From contig NC_087252.1 of the NCBI RefSeq assembly GCF_037042905.1, forward strand, positions 17,625,701-17,689,700: a stretch of 64,000 nt of DNA, written 5' to 3'. Shown one piece after another: positions 1 through 10,001 of the stretch (the stretch's first letter is position 1; each line of letters opens with the position of its first letter). This DNA comes from Lytechinus pictus. Taxonomy: Eukaryota > Echinodermata > Echinoidea > Temnopleuroida > Toxopneustidae. The notes below the pieces were generated by a model. It was not told the origin of the DNA and searched no databases. It saw only the letters and a program-made list of their open reading frames with translations. The translations under genes were made by a program, and so were the position numbers.

Positions 1-41
1 ATACTGTCTTAAAGCGCAACACAGAAAAATGCCATCTGCTA

Positions 42-1013
42 CACACACAGAATTTTTTTATACAAGTAGTATAAACAATTATACAACCACTGGTTATCCC
101 GCGCCTCAGCTAATAATTGGTTAAAACTTAACCAACTGCAAGTTGTCTAAAGTTTATGCAGCAATTGCTTAAATATTTTAAGCAATTATAAGATAAAGGT
201 GTTATACGGTTGTGTTGCTTGAACTTTTAACTTTAGGAGTTGGTTAAAGGAGTTGCATAAATATTAGACCATTATTGGTTAATTTCATTATTTTAACCCA
301 CACTAATTGCCAAAATTTTTAATATTGTTGTTTAAAGAGGTTGTTACTATTCTCCGAACTTGGGGACTTGATGAAGTTCCTGGTTGGGAAGTTTAAAGGT
401 GAGTAGTTTACCGTATATTTGAGCGTAGTGTTCACCGAGCTTGAGCTCCCCTGGGTACCCCGAAGGCTACTCGGTACGGCAGTTTAACGTCACGTTGGCC
501 TCACTCGTGGACGCCAGCCCATGCCAGAGCCATGACGCAAATATTATCGTCAAATTTCAGAAAATAAAATCACCAAAATTACAGTATTTTGTTCTTGATA
601 CTACGGTGAACACTACGCTCAAATATAACCGCCCAATCAGGACATCAAGTCCCCAGGTGCGGAAAAGTTCCTCCACCGGGCACGCCATTTTCTTCTGATC
701 GCCAATTTCCAATCGACGATCGATGGAAAAATTGACGTCAGAAGCATTTGCGCGCGGCACAAAACAGCTCAAAACCACAATCATGACTAATTTTTATGCA
801 ATGTTGAATACGTTCATAATTCTTTGGCGCGAAAATATTGGTCATGTGACTCGTTTAATTCAATGTTGAATAATTTTTAGCTTTTATCAATATATCGTTC
901 GATTTTTTTATTCAACGCAAAGTTATAAAGCAACTATATGCTTTTTATACAACTTCCGCAATGTTTATACAATTCTATTTTAACTTATGCAATTTTATAC
1001 CGCGTTTTGTGTG
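42..1013. mobile_element. ~970-bp insertion flanked by TA, absent from the paralogous copy
   Basis: The paralogous locus (40762-40785) runs straight through where this segment sits, so it is an insertion in copy 1. It is bounded by TA on both sides (40-41 and 1014-1015). The ends are short inverted repeats: CACACACAG at the left and the complement of CACACAAAAC at the right. TA duplication plus short inverted ends suggests a non-autonomous Tc1/mariner-like DNA element, but the terminal repeats are too short to assign a family. No transposase reading frame is visible. A strong internal inverted repeat is listed separately. Confidence 0.55.
352..672. repeat. Internal inverted repeat, arms 352-437 and 603-672
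   Basis: The left arm contains TGGGGACTTGATG and GAGCGTAGTGTTCACCG. The right arm carries their complements, CGGTGAACACTACGCTC and CATCAAGTCCCCA, in reversed order. The arms are imperfect, with small indels, and the loop is about 165 bp. This is GC-richer than the surrounding AT-rich insertion and could fold as a long hairpin. It may be a separate small palindromic element nested in the larger insertion. Confidence 0.7.
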
Positions 1014-1350
1014 TAGTAAATTCTAAAACATTATGTTTGCATTTACCTGATATCCCAATACCTTTTTAATATTCAAGTCGAATCAAACATTTTTCTTCTT
1101 CTTCCTTTTATCTCAGGGTGCGTCAGGTGGCGTCAAGGGAGAGATCTAGATAAATCACGTTGGGCATGTAAGGGTCTTTGCTGTGATTCAGAGCTGCCAT
1201 TGTGGATAAAAGACATTTGTGGTTTATACACATTTTGCAGTATTATTTATTACACGGTTGACCTGCAAACTAGATTTTAAAATATCAAAATCTTACAGAT
1301 TTTAACAATAATTGTAGGTTTCTCTTACGTACATTATAGTAGCACTAAAT

Positions 1351-3225
1351 ATGGCGACACTTGAGCATTCTGTTTTGCAAAGTTTAAAGTGTCCGGTTTG
1401 TTTTGGTTTGCTGAACGATCCAAAACAACTGTCATGCACACACACATTTTGTCCAAAATGTATTCAAGGTATTCTAGCATGCTCTGTACAGAGGAATATA
1501 TTATCATGTCCAATATGTAAAAACACAACAAATGTCGCAGATGGCGATGTTGCGAATCTTAAAACTAACATACCTGTTAAGTCAATTGTTGATGACGTCA
1601 GGAATAGTAAACAGCTATGTGACGTGTGTGACAAGCGAGCAAGTGCCGCACACTTCTGTTGCGAGTGTGCTAAGAACATGTGTAATGAATGTCTGCAAGC
1701 TCATAACACATGGAAACCTAATCTTAAACATAAAGTAGTGATGGTTGAAGACATCAGAAAGGGTAGGGTAGTCTTAAAGAGGAAGGTTTACTGTCAAGAA
1801 GAAGTACATAAATCTGAAGAGTACGAGTGCTCTGACATATGCACGACATGTAAGAAACTCATTTGTATGAGATGTCGCATGCTCTGCCACGAGAAAAAAG
1901 GCCATGATGTGGAAGATATAAGACAGTACAATTCGTCTTTCAAGAAAAGCTCTGAGTTACTACAGGGTACAGGAAAGAAAAAAGCTACAAGAGTCAAGAA
2001 TCATATGACCTGTATTGATAATCAAATCAAACGTGTCCACAATCACATTCATGCGGAAAATGCAAAGCTTGACATGCTTTGTGAAGAAGCTATCAAGAAA
2101 ATACAAGAGAGGAATGCTACTTTGAAAAAACAACTAGACGATCAGAGAGAAGAATTATGCAAGAGTTTAAATGATATGAAAATTGCTGATGAGAGGTTGG
2201 TTAAGAGTATTGAGAGTGCCAGTGATTTGGTGAGTACTAGTTTGGAGGCCCCACTAGAAGGGGATGTTGTAGCAATACGTGATTCATTGTATGGAGAATT
2301 GAAAAAATTATTACTTAGGGAAAATCCAAAGAAGAAGGTTGCTACTGATGTAGGTGATCATGCAGAGGAACTGACGTTTACACCGAGCTGCGATCCTCAT
2401 ACATTGTCAATGTGGGAACTACGGTTTGTGAAATGTAAGCCGAAATGCAATGTACTACTCTCAGAGAGAGGACATATGAATGGCATAGCTGCTACCAATA
2501 ATGGTATGATGGCAGTTGGTTATAGTACAAGAGGGATTGATATATTCTCTCCTCATTGTCAGCTTCAGGAGGCAGTGATCAAAGACGTATGGATCGTGGA
2601 GGTAGGATTCCTCTCTGATGGCCGTTATTGTGTACGTGATGCACATAATAAGATATCACTGTACACATCAGATGAAGAGAAGCAGGATGTGACATTCGAT
2701 ACTATAGGCTACAGTAAAGGTGGGTCTGGTGGTCTCACTGTAGACAGCAATGATCTGATCTATGTTAGCTACAGGAAAGCTAAGAAGATCCAGGTATTCT
2801 CACCATCAGGTGGGAAGGCTATGAGGGTGATACCCTGCGATGGGTATGAACCAAAGCAAATCACAAGTTATGGTGATTCATTGATCGTTAAGCAGGATGA
2901 CACTCAGATAGCACGTATTAATAAAAAGCGGGGTGTTATAATGTATCAATTATTACGTAAACCTCTGGAAATACGCCTCTTTGCCGCTGTGAGTAAGGAC
3001 AATACAATCCTGATTTCCTCTGTAAGATTCGAGGAAGGTCTGCTCAATATCGATGAGTATACCGGTGAGCTCAAACACATTAGGAGTCTTATATCTGATT
3101 ACAAGATTGAAAAACCTGATAGGCATTGGTATTACCTTCAACAGTTTCAATCAGGAGAGATAGCTTTCTGTACACATAATAGGCTCTATGTATTCAACCT
3201 AGTTACTAGTAAAGTTACCTCGTAA
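1351..3225 (+). CDS. TRIM-like RING/B-box/coiled-coil/beta-propeller protein, copy 1
   Basis: A single-exon 624-aa protein. The RING finger is complete (C14, C17, C29, H31, C34, C37, C53, C56), implying E3 ubiquitin ligase activity in the cytoplasm. Two B-box-like zinc modules follow at about 90-127 (C90, C93, C106, C111, C114, H118, H127) and 148-185 (C148, H153, C164, C167, C172, C175, H180, H185). A charged coiled coil spans about 190-300. The last ~280 residues are short repeats of the form G-x-D-x-x-S-D-G-R-Y and GLTVDSNDLIYVSY, typical of NHL-type beta-propellers in expanded invertebrate TRIM families. The start is the first ATG of the frame and matches that of the paralog. Family knowledge makes an innate-immunity or ubiquitin-signalling role plausible; the target is unknown. 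The central part is almost identical to copy 2, while the ends are not. Confidence 0.93.
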   Translation: MATLEHSVLQSLKCPVCFGLLNDPKQLSCTHTFCPKCIQGILACSVQRNILSCPICKNTTNVADGDVANLKTNIPVKSIVDDVRNSKQLCDVCDKRASAAHFCCECAKNMCNECLQAHNTWKPNLKHKVVMVEDIRKGRVVLKRKVYCQEEVHKSEEYECSDICTTCKKLICMRCRMLCHEKKGHDVEDIRQYNSSFKKSSELLQGTGKKKATRVKNHMTCIDNQIKRVHNHIHAENAKLDMLCEEAIKKIQERNATLKKQLDDQREELCKSLNDMKIADERLVKSIESASDLVSTSLEAPLEGDVVAIRDSLYGELKKLLLRENPKKKVATDVGDHAEELTFTPSCDPHTLSMWELRFVKCKPKCNVLLSERGHMNGIAATNNGMMAVGYSTRGIDIFSPHCQLQEAVIKDVWIVEVGFLSDGRYCVRDAHNKISLYTSDEEKQDVTFDTIGYSKGGSGGLTVDSNDLIYVSYRKAKKIQVFSPSGGKAMRVIPCDGYEPKQITSYGDSLIVKQDDTQIARINKKRGVIMYQLLRKPLEIRLFAAVSKDNTILISSVRFEEGLLNIDEYTGELKHIRSLISDYKIEKPDRHWYYLQQFQSGEIAFCTHNRLYVFNLVTSKVTS

Positions 3226-3453
3226 GAATATTATTTTTTGACCTTCCAGAGCCAATCAATTTCCTACTTTACAAATTCTTAAATTCACCAGTTTCAATGC
3301 TAATCTTGGTATTTATGTTTCATTAATGTCAAAACAATAGAATAGTAAAAGGCAAAAGTACATAATATACAATTGTTATTACATACAGAGGAGAGTAATT
3401 GAAATATGAGACTCTACAAAGGATGAAAAAGAATTAAACTTCAGTTGAAGAAG

Positions 3454-3871
3454 AATCAAGGTACTGTTAGATTATTCGTGTTTCTGATTTCGAAAAGGAA
3501 AAGGGAAACAAGGAGGCGCGCTCAATTTTCTGTTTCGTGAAGGTGAAGCAGAAAAAGGGAAAAATTGATTTCAATTCAATGTTATGTTTCGTGAACGCGA
3601 AACAAAAAGAGGAAACGAAACTTTCAATTCAATTTTGTGTTTTCAAAAGGAAAAAATAAAAATTATAATATGTAAAGAAAAAGTCAAACGGAAGAATGAA
3701 CCGTTTTTCTGTTTTCTTGTTTTTACATCTTTCATTCTTGAATCAAAATATTAAAAAATTACCGTTTTCTGTTTTAAATATCGAAAATAGAATCAATTTT
3801 AAAGAACTATTTCGTTTTTGCTTTTTCCGTTTCGAAATCAGAAAAACAAATTATCTAACGGTACCTTGATT
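3454..3871. mobile_element. 418-bp MITE with ~45-bp terminal inverted repeats
   Basis: The left end reads AATCAAGGTACTGTTAGAT and the right end is the complement of AATCAAGGTACCGTTAGAT. The match continues inward for about 45 bp, including TTTCTGATTTCGAAA. The paralogous site near 43288 lacks it (GAGGAAGCTCTG there, split here), so the insertion postdates the duplication. The flanks allow at most a 3-bp AAG duplication, so the superfamily is unresolved (PIF/Harbinger-like is possible). The interior is purine-rich, repeats TCAATTCAAT-like blocks and has no ORF of note. Confidence 0.85.
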
Positions 3872-6600
3872 AAAAGCTCTGTCCAAAGCTGCACCCCAAC
3901 TCTATCTTGTTTAACATAGTTTCATGCGGCATGTCAGGTTAGGTGTTACGTAATTTCCACTTCTATCATTACCATTCTTAAAGTAACACAGTTTGAGGGC
4001 TTTCCTTGAAACTCCATTTTTAGTAGAAATTAATGTAACAAAATGATGTTGCCTTTTTTCTTTCCATCAAAATATCATTTTACATACCCTTATTTAGAAA
4101 AAAAATATGTTAAAGCATAAATACAATTTCATGTGAATGACACCACGCAAAATTGAAAAGTGGAACAAAGCAGATTACATTGATTATTCAGAAATGATTA
4201 AAACCTCTATTTCCATAGTTTACTTTCTTGATGAAGAATATTATATGACATAAACGACTGATGTTGACAACGTGACCAGTAATGGTTCTGGTCCCATATA
4301 GTGGGCCTACGGAAAAAACCTTTGTTGAGAATGGTAATTAATAAATACAAGTCCTAATAGTTATATGTAATTGTAGGTGTATGTGTGAGGAAAAATTTAA
4401 GACTTACAAACAAATCAAAAGCAATGATTAATCGCAATAACAGTTTAATCTAATGATAAACAATCGATCGACCAATATCAGATCAATACGGCCAAAAATT
4501 CGGATGTTGGAAAATCCTGGCGAAAGTTTGCCTCTTACCTGGCTTAACATAGACCCAATATTGACAGAAGTAAGTCGATAGACATGATGCATGTGACGTG
4601 ATAACGGTGGATTCCAAGCTGGAGAGTAACATATATATTTTTATTCATTCTTTATCATTATGATTTGGTTCGTATGACAATACTGATGAGATTATTATAA
4701 ATTTTAATATAAGAAATGCATGCATATGATGCAGATTTACATCAACCGAATAGAAAGATGGTGTATATTACTTTTGTTGGTGTTATATACTCTACTTGGA
4801 TGCTATGGTATGTTCACGATTTCGATGCATTTATCAGTTTGTTCATGATAATTTCCATTACATATCCCTTTTTTGTTTTCGATATTATTAGTAACATAAA
4901 TATAAATTAATGAGCGATGACAACAAACATACATGTCGAATTCGATGTCAATACAAATGGAAATCATAAGAACCACAATTCAATTTATAGCATCGCAAAT
5001 TGGGAATAACCTTCATCAAAATGTAAAACCGAAATGTACAGTCATTTTGTTCACAGCTAACAAAAGAAAGGAGAAATATAGGCCTATAAATGTATATACA
5101 TATTTCGTTTATTTTGTCATAACGTTTATTACACTTATGAATTGTATTTAGTTGTAAATTCGTTTTATTTCAGATTGCTCAATCGAAGGGGAAAATGTTC
5201 ATCGTAATAAAATTATACTGAGTTTTTTTTTCTTAAAGTGCATTGTTTTATATTTGATCACATGTAACGCATTAAGTGTGTTCATATTGTAAAAAAGCTG
5301 AACAAAAGTTATACATACCACTAAACCCTTTCTATTTCCGCAGTCATTTCACCAAACAAATAAAAAACAAAACATTTTTTTGTTTGCATTGTATATTATT
5401 TGGTCTCATTCTTTCATTCAATCATAAAACTAGTTATTCGAGTTCATTAAGACCAATCAAACGTTTCAAACAGACTTTTAGATGGAAAATTGAAATTGAA
5501 GTGCCCTTCCATCTTTGTGTTCAAACACATGCGAAAGTCCCATTTTATACATTATTTATTTATATATACATGTATATTACAAGTGGTGTCCATTTCGTGC
5601 AGTTTTGTATAAAATTTTAACCAACTGCTGTATTTGTTTTGTCATTTTATATAGCATTTATAAAAAGTAAGTATTATTATTAACAGGAGACCGACGAAAG
5701 AAAAGCTTGTTAAAATGCTACCATTGAAATTAGACAATTTTAAAAGCAGTTGATTTCAATACAAACTATTAAAAAAGGGAAATAATTGTGAGAGCTAACG
5801 TAGAACAAACATGGAAATGGTAAAAATAAATGGATTGAAAGGAGATGCCTGGTCATAAAAAATATTATAGATAATAAAACATGTATCAGGAAGGTAATGG
5901 GGCTTCCAAAGCAATGAATAAAAGAAACGAAAATGAAAAGAAAGAACGAAGGACAAAAGTGGGATGAAATAAAGGGGGAAAGAAAATAAGTTATAAGATT
6001 GTTGCCAAAAGTGCTCAGTATGGCCTTTATAGAGATCTTTCTTGGCTGTACAAATACAGATTTTGAAGAAAAAAATTAGGAATATTTCACGAGTTATTCC
6101 TTAATAGTCATCTTATCATGCTATCACAATACTTTGTTTCTAGTTTAGTTACTATTATTCTTTCTTGTCGTGCAATCATTTAAACTCTTATCCAAACATA
6201 TTGACATTTCATTTTTAAGAGTGATTATTATTTATCCTAAATTTAAAGAGTGATATTGGAGGTCATTGTCACCTCATTTTATCCTGAATTAGTTTCATAA
6301 CAAGTCTTTATCTATTATCTTAATCTTTTCATGCATAATCATGATCGTGGTTGCGTCAGTATCAAGTTGATTTGACATACCAATTTCCTTACTTACGCTC
6401 AATATTTACAGCCTGAGCCTTTAGTACGGCTATTTTTATGTATTATTTTGCTTTTTAACCTAGGCGTTGCGTTATAACTGAATGCATACCACTTAAAGAT
6501 GTACTTTTTGTCTTTGTTCTCTTTTCCCCTGAATCCAACAAGCCTAATATACAATCGGTATATATGTATATATTGTGTATAATTATGTGTGTATGTGTAT
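3872..6600. other. Non-coding flank; no gene seen
   Basis: AT-rich sequence. The part up to about 5550 is the diverged 3' half of the segmental duplication. From 5550 to 6600 I find no protein motif, RNA signature or clear repeat. The short ORFs here are not shared in frame with the paralogous copy and look accidental. Confidence 0.6.
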
Positions 6601-6608
6601 ATTATATG

Positions 6609-6631
6609 CACATATATATATATATATATAT

Positions 6632-6685
<54 letters not shown>
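6609..6685. repeat. (TA)n microsatellite
   Basis: Alternating TA with one short interruption (CAATATA), followed by GTATATATAC. It is a simple repeat, and the flanking region is otherwise featureless. Confidence 0.95.
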
Positions 6686-6689
<4 letters not shown>

Positions 6690-6931
6690 ATTTGAACATT
6701 ACCAATTAAGGATATGAATTCTTTGTCAGTGTATAAAAAAACTATTACATGATGTTGGTGTTAAAGTGAAATGTGTCTAAATTCAAAGGAATAGAATGAT
6801 TTTTTATGAGGTGTAAAAAAAATCATTTTGTTTGAATTTGAGGTAACTCGAGGCGGCAAACGCTGTAATGGAGGAATTCATTATTTACTCGAAATATAAT
6901 ACTATAGGACGATGGGTAATTATAATAATAA

Positions 6932-7015
6932 TAATAATAATACCTGGATTTATAAAGCGCCTTTTGCCTGATACAAAGCGCTGCTATTATTACCCCGGCT
7001 TTAGCTCGAGCTAAT
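6932..7015 (-). repeat. SINE 3'-end fragment (minus strand), with (TAA)n
   Basis: On the minus strand the segment reads GCTAAAGCCGGGGTAATAAT followed by an AGCGCTTTGTATC-like block and a (TTA)n tail. The same AGCCGGGGTAATA string occurs near the 3' end of the tRNA-derived SINE at 30251-30486, so this is a truncated relative. Confidence 0.55.
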
Positions 7016-7360
7016 TATTCGTTGTTAAAGTGATACGTAAATGATTGAACTTATAAATGTTATGTAATTTTATTATTAAAAAAGAGAATAAAGAATGCAG
7101 TTTTGATGTTTTGATTATAATTCGCATAGACTCCGTTTCTATCTGATATGACGGGCTTTTTTCAATGCTAGAATAACGGCAATTCAAGCAGGCTTGAGAT
7201 AATGTAGAGTATATAGTAATGATTTAAGAGTTTCATTATATTTTACGTTCACTATATCATCAAAGTTATCTTTAAGCTTGTCAAAAAAAAAAAAAATTAT
7301 AGCTACCTGGTGTAACTCAATGTAATCAACCAAAATCCGACGAGGTATAGGTCGTTGAAT

Positions 7361-7368
7361 ATATATAT

Positions 7369-7433
<65 letters not shown>
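7361..7433. repeat. (AT)n microsatellite
   Basis: A long uninterrupted alternating AT tract apart from one AAAT break. The isoleucine/tyrosine-rich reading frame across it is not a gene. Confidence 0.95.
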
Positions 7434-7436
<3 letters not shown>

Positions 7437-7565
7437 ATATATTTGTAAATAATGTACCAGTCCGATCTCTCTTAGCAATTGAACCAGAATCAGAATTAAC
7501 CAACTGACAAAGAAAGGTGATGTATGATAGAAGATTACTTTCATCTTCGTGCATATTCAATGAAG

Positions 7566-7700
7566 ATTAATTCGACGATCTATGCAAGTCGCTGATATAC
7601 AAAATACAACACAGAGGGAAAAGAATGGAGCCCTGCGGGATTCCACAGTTTGTATTTCCCAGTACTTGCACGTGATTTGCATAATTGCATACTTAGGTTG
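7566..7700 (-). pseudogene. LINE reverse transcriptase fragment
   Basis: The minus strand encodes CGIPQGSILFPLC followed by a LYISDLH-like stretch. This is the RT motif B region of jockey/CR1-type LINEs, where C-G-I-P-Q-G-S is nearly invariant. No catalytic FADD/YADD box remains in frame and the frame soon closes. It is a short isolated relic in the flank of the LTR array. Confidence 0.6.
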
Positions 7701-7982
7701 CTAATCCATTTTTCCTTAGATAATAAATCATTTGTTCCTTCTGACAAACTCTGCATTCGTATTCATTTAGAAAGTGTAGCTGCAACGAAAGATTAGGATT
7801 GATTTTTTATTTTGTCGTAGTGATGTTAGGTCAAGATGCTGAACGTGCGTGATGTTCAGAGTTATGCATACATTTTATGTCATTTATGTGGCTTGTGGAC
7901 ATGAAAATGGTTCTGATAATTGTGATATTGGTGACGGTGTTTATGATGGCGACCATGCTGAAGGACTAATGAGAAGAGCTAA

Positions 7983-8017
7983 ACACTGCTAAAACGCTAA
8001 TGTTAATGTAACACCTC
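7983..8017. mobile_element. Palindromic MITE, left part (split by the LTR array)
   Basis: Begins ACACTGCTAAAAC and continues through TAACACCTC. The rest of the element resumes after the LTR array at 22365. With one copy of the ACCTC target duplication removed, the left arm (through CTATTTTGGTCC) is an imperfect reverse complement of the right arm ending GTTTTTGCAGTGT at 22577. The retroelement therefore landed inside this MITE's terminal repeat. Confidence 0.75.
8013..8017. repeat. Target site duplication ACCTC, left
   Basis: ACCTC lies immediately before the TG of the first LTR and recurs immediately after the CA of the third LTR at 22360-22364. A 5-bp duplication fits Ty3/gypsy integration. 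Neither inner junction carries it. Confidence 0.9.
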
Positions 8018-9513
8018 TGTCAGAAGCTTATTCAAACTCCCCTTTACTAGCCAGTGGAACGGCCTACTTGGTTGAGTAACTCCTTAATTTGTTTATGAAT
8101 AGACCAAACCTGACTGCTAGAGTAGGCAACCCCTCACTGTGTTTGATAGCTATTGTGTGTGTGCACTGCATAGGGCAATGCAAGCAAATGCTCAGCAGAC
8201 TGCAGATAAGCAAGCATAGGGTGCAGCAGCACCTTTCAGCAGCTCATTGGCTGGGAAAGCCAGCACTTTGGTGCCACGCCTTTGATATTTGGAGTGGCAT
8301 GTAAGCCAGCAGTGGTTGGTTCACTGGTTGGAATTCAAGGTCCAGACTGTAAGTTGACGTTTTATTTTACCATATAATTATGGAAGGCTTTGATAACATT
8401 TAGAAACTGTTATGTTAATTTGTATTACAATTGAACATGACGAAGGATAATTATGCTTTTTAAAGACTAAGATATAAGACATCGGATATTATATTTATGT
8501 CATACACTTTATGATACATTTTATGCCTTACACACGTCATGAAATGATTGTTTTAGGAAGTGACTTAACTGTCCAATATTTTTAACTTGAAAGCTATTTT
8601 GTCATTTATCAAGACAATTAGTCTATTTACTACAAATGTTAAACACTTGTCAACTAAGGAGAGTGGAAATTTTTATATGACGCTTTGTTGGGATTAATGT
8701 TTCACTTGTTCAGAGTTAGGACACTGCTATTAGGTACTCGGAAGCAAGTATAGAAAGTTCAGTGACCTGCTTGAATGTACTCTGCCTTTACTTTATTATA
8801 AGCCATTTGAATAACAGAAATGATATGGACTGTAGGCTGTTAATCCTTGCGTATTCTCTTCCAGACGGCCGTTTTTCTCCATGGTTTATCCACGTCTTTT
8901 GACGTTCCGTGTCTCCATGTATCGCCAAAGTTCTCCTCGTTTAGCTACGTCCTACGTCTTGTGACGTTCACGGCCTATTCGACGTCTTACGACGTTCTAC
9001 GATTGCTACGTTATCCACGGGAAAGTCCCGAGATCTAGGTTATCCGGTTTCTTCTAGTTTGGCAAGTTCATCGCATTCGCGAGTTCATCCTCATATCGTC
9101 TTCCGTTCGGCACTGCTCATCCATTTGCGTCTGACACCGGGTGATGAGTGAAGACTTGAGAAACTGAACTTTCCCCATAATATAAAGTCGGTATATGTAT
9201 AGTATATACATTGTTTTCATAAACACACACAGAGTTTATGCTCTTTCCTTTGAATAGGAATAGCAGGTCACAATACTTAGTTTATTTACATTATACTAAT
9301 TTGAATTGAGACAGATTGTTCCAAAACTTATTGATACTGGTTTATTGAACTTTATGTTTTGACAGCTTGTGAGCCTCGATAATGGCAATATTGATATATA
9401 TAATAAATTCATTTTGATTGAAAGGTACAATTTTATCTTATAGTTTAATTCTTGGGTGGTCAAACAACCTGTTTAGACTAATAAGTCAAGTTCACATCAA
9501 ACACAATGTGACA
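8018..9513 (+). repeat. LTR 1 (1496 bp)
   Basis: Starts TGTCAGAAGC and ends TGTGACA, so it has TG...CA termini. It is preceded by the ACCTC target duplication and followed by the primer-binding site. It contains a triple ACGTC-N4-GACGT block and an AATATAAAG box near 9179 that could serve as a core promoter. It differs from LTR 2 at about five positions by eye (for example near 8059, 8061, 8362 and 8784). The short ORFs inside recur in every LTR and are not genes. Confidence 0.95.
8892..8995. promoter_or_regulatory. Triple ACGTC-N4-GACGT palindromes in LTR 1
   Basis: Three dyads, ACGTC-TTTT-GACGT at 8892-8905, ACGTC-TTGT-GACGT at 8954-8967 and ACGTC-TTAC-GACGT at 8982-8995, each followed by TC or TTC. 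ACGTCA/TGACGT half-sites are bound by CREB/ATF-type bZIP factors, so an enhancer role is plausible. That role is inference; the palindromes themselves are plain in the sequence. Confidence 0.6.
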
Positions 9514-9516
9514 ATT

Positions 9517-9534
9517 TGGGGGCTTGTCCGAGTT
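9517..9534 (+). other. Primer-binding site, internal copy 1 (tRNA-Pro-like)
   Basis: TGGGGGCTTGTCCGAGTT lies three bases after the LTR. Its complement ends in CCCCCA, with C as the discriminator base next to CCA. It matches the well-known tRNA-Pro primer site (TGGGGGCTCGTCCGGGAT) at 15 of 18 positions. The primer is therefore probably a tRNA-Pro. Confidence 0.75.
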
Positions 9535-10001
9535 GTTTAGGCCATAACATACCCTGTTGGTTGAATTAATTGGTATAGGATTTGATTGTTAGATTTGTAT
9601 AATGTACTGATGAAGATAATCTAGGATTTTCTGTTTGTTTTATTGGTCAACAGACATAAGATTTAATTGGTCGATGACATGACCTCTCGCAAAATTTGTG
9701 ATATGTACTTATGAAAAATTTTCTGTTCAATTTTCAGAATTTAGCCGAAATCCTTCAAGTTCTTTGTGTCAGTGGGCCAAGGACCATCCAGTGCACCAAC
9801 ACTCCTGCTAGCGACGAGCATGCGCAGCAAGGTCAAGTGCGAGTAAAGGTTTATTTTGGATTGTCGGTGAGTTGCAAAATTGAATATGTATGAAAATTGT
9901 GCCACACAAGTTATCAAACACCCCTATAAGAAATAGTTGATATAGTATATAGTTACTCAATAGTTTTTTGACTTAGGTAGTGGTAGTTTAAACCTTTAAA
10001 C

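Larger units (their letters stand above)
1..5550. repeat. Segmental duplication, copy 1 (TRIM gene plus flanks)
   Basis: This block matches 40738-53285 in the same orientation. The match starts at the window edge (ACTGTCTTAAAGCGCAACAC against a near copy at 40740), resumes at about 1020 (near 40780), runs through the TRIM gene and its 3' flank, and fades near 5550 (about 53285). Shared landmarks include GGATGTTGGAAAATCCTGGC at 4502 and 51838. The non-coding flanks are clearly more diverged than the middle of the gene. Gaps in the alignment are insertions listed separately. The duplication may extend left of the window. Confidence 0.85.

Noticed and set aside
8089..8304. 71-codon frame repeated identically in three places
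   Set aside because: It lies inside the LTR and repeats only because the LTR repeats. It has no protein motif and no sign of coding constraint.
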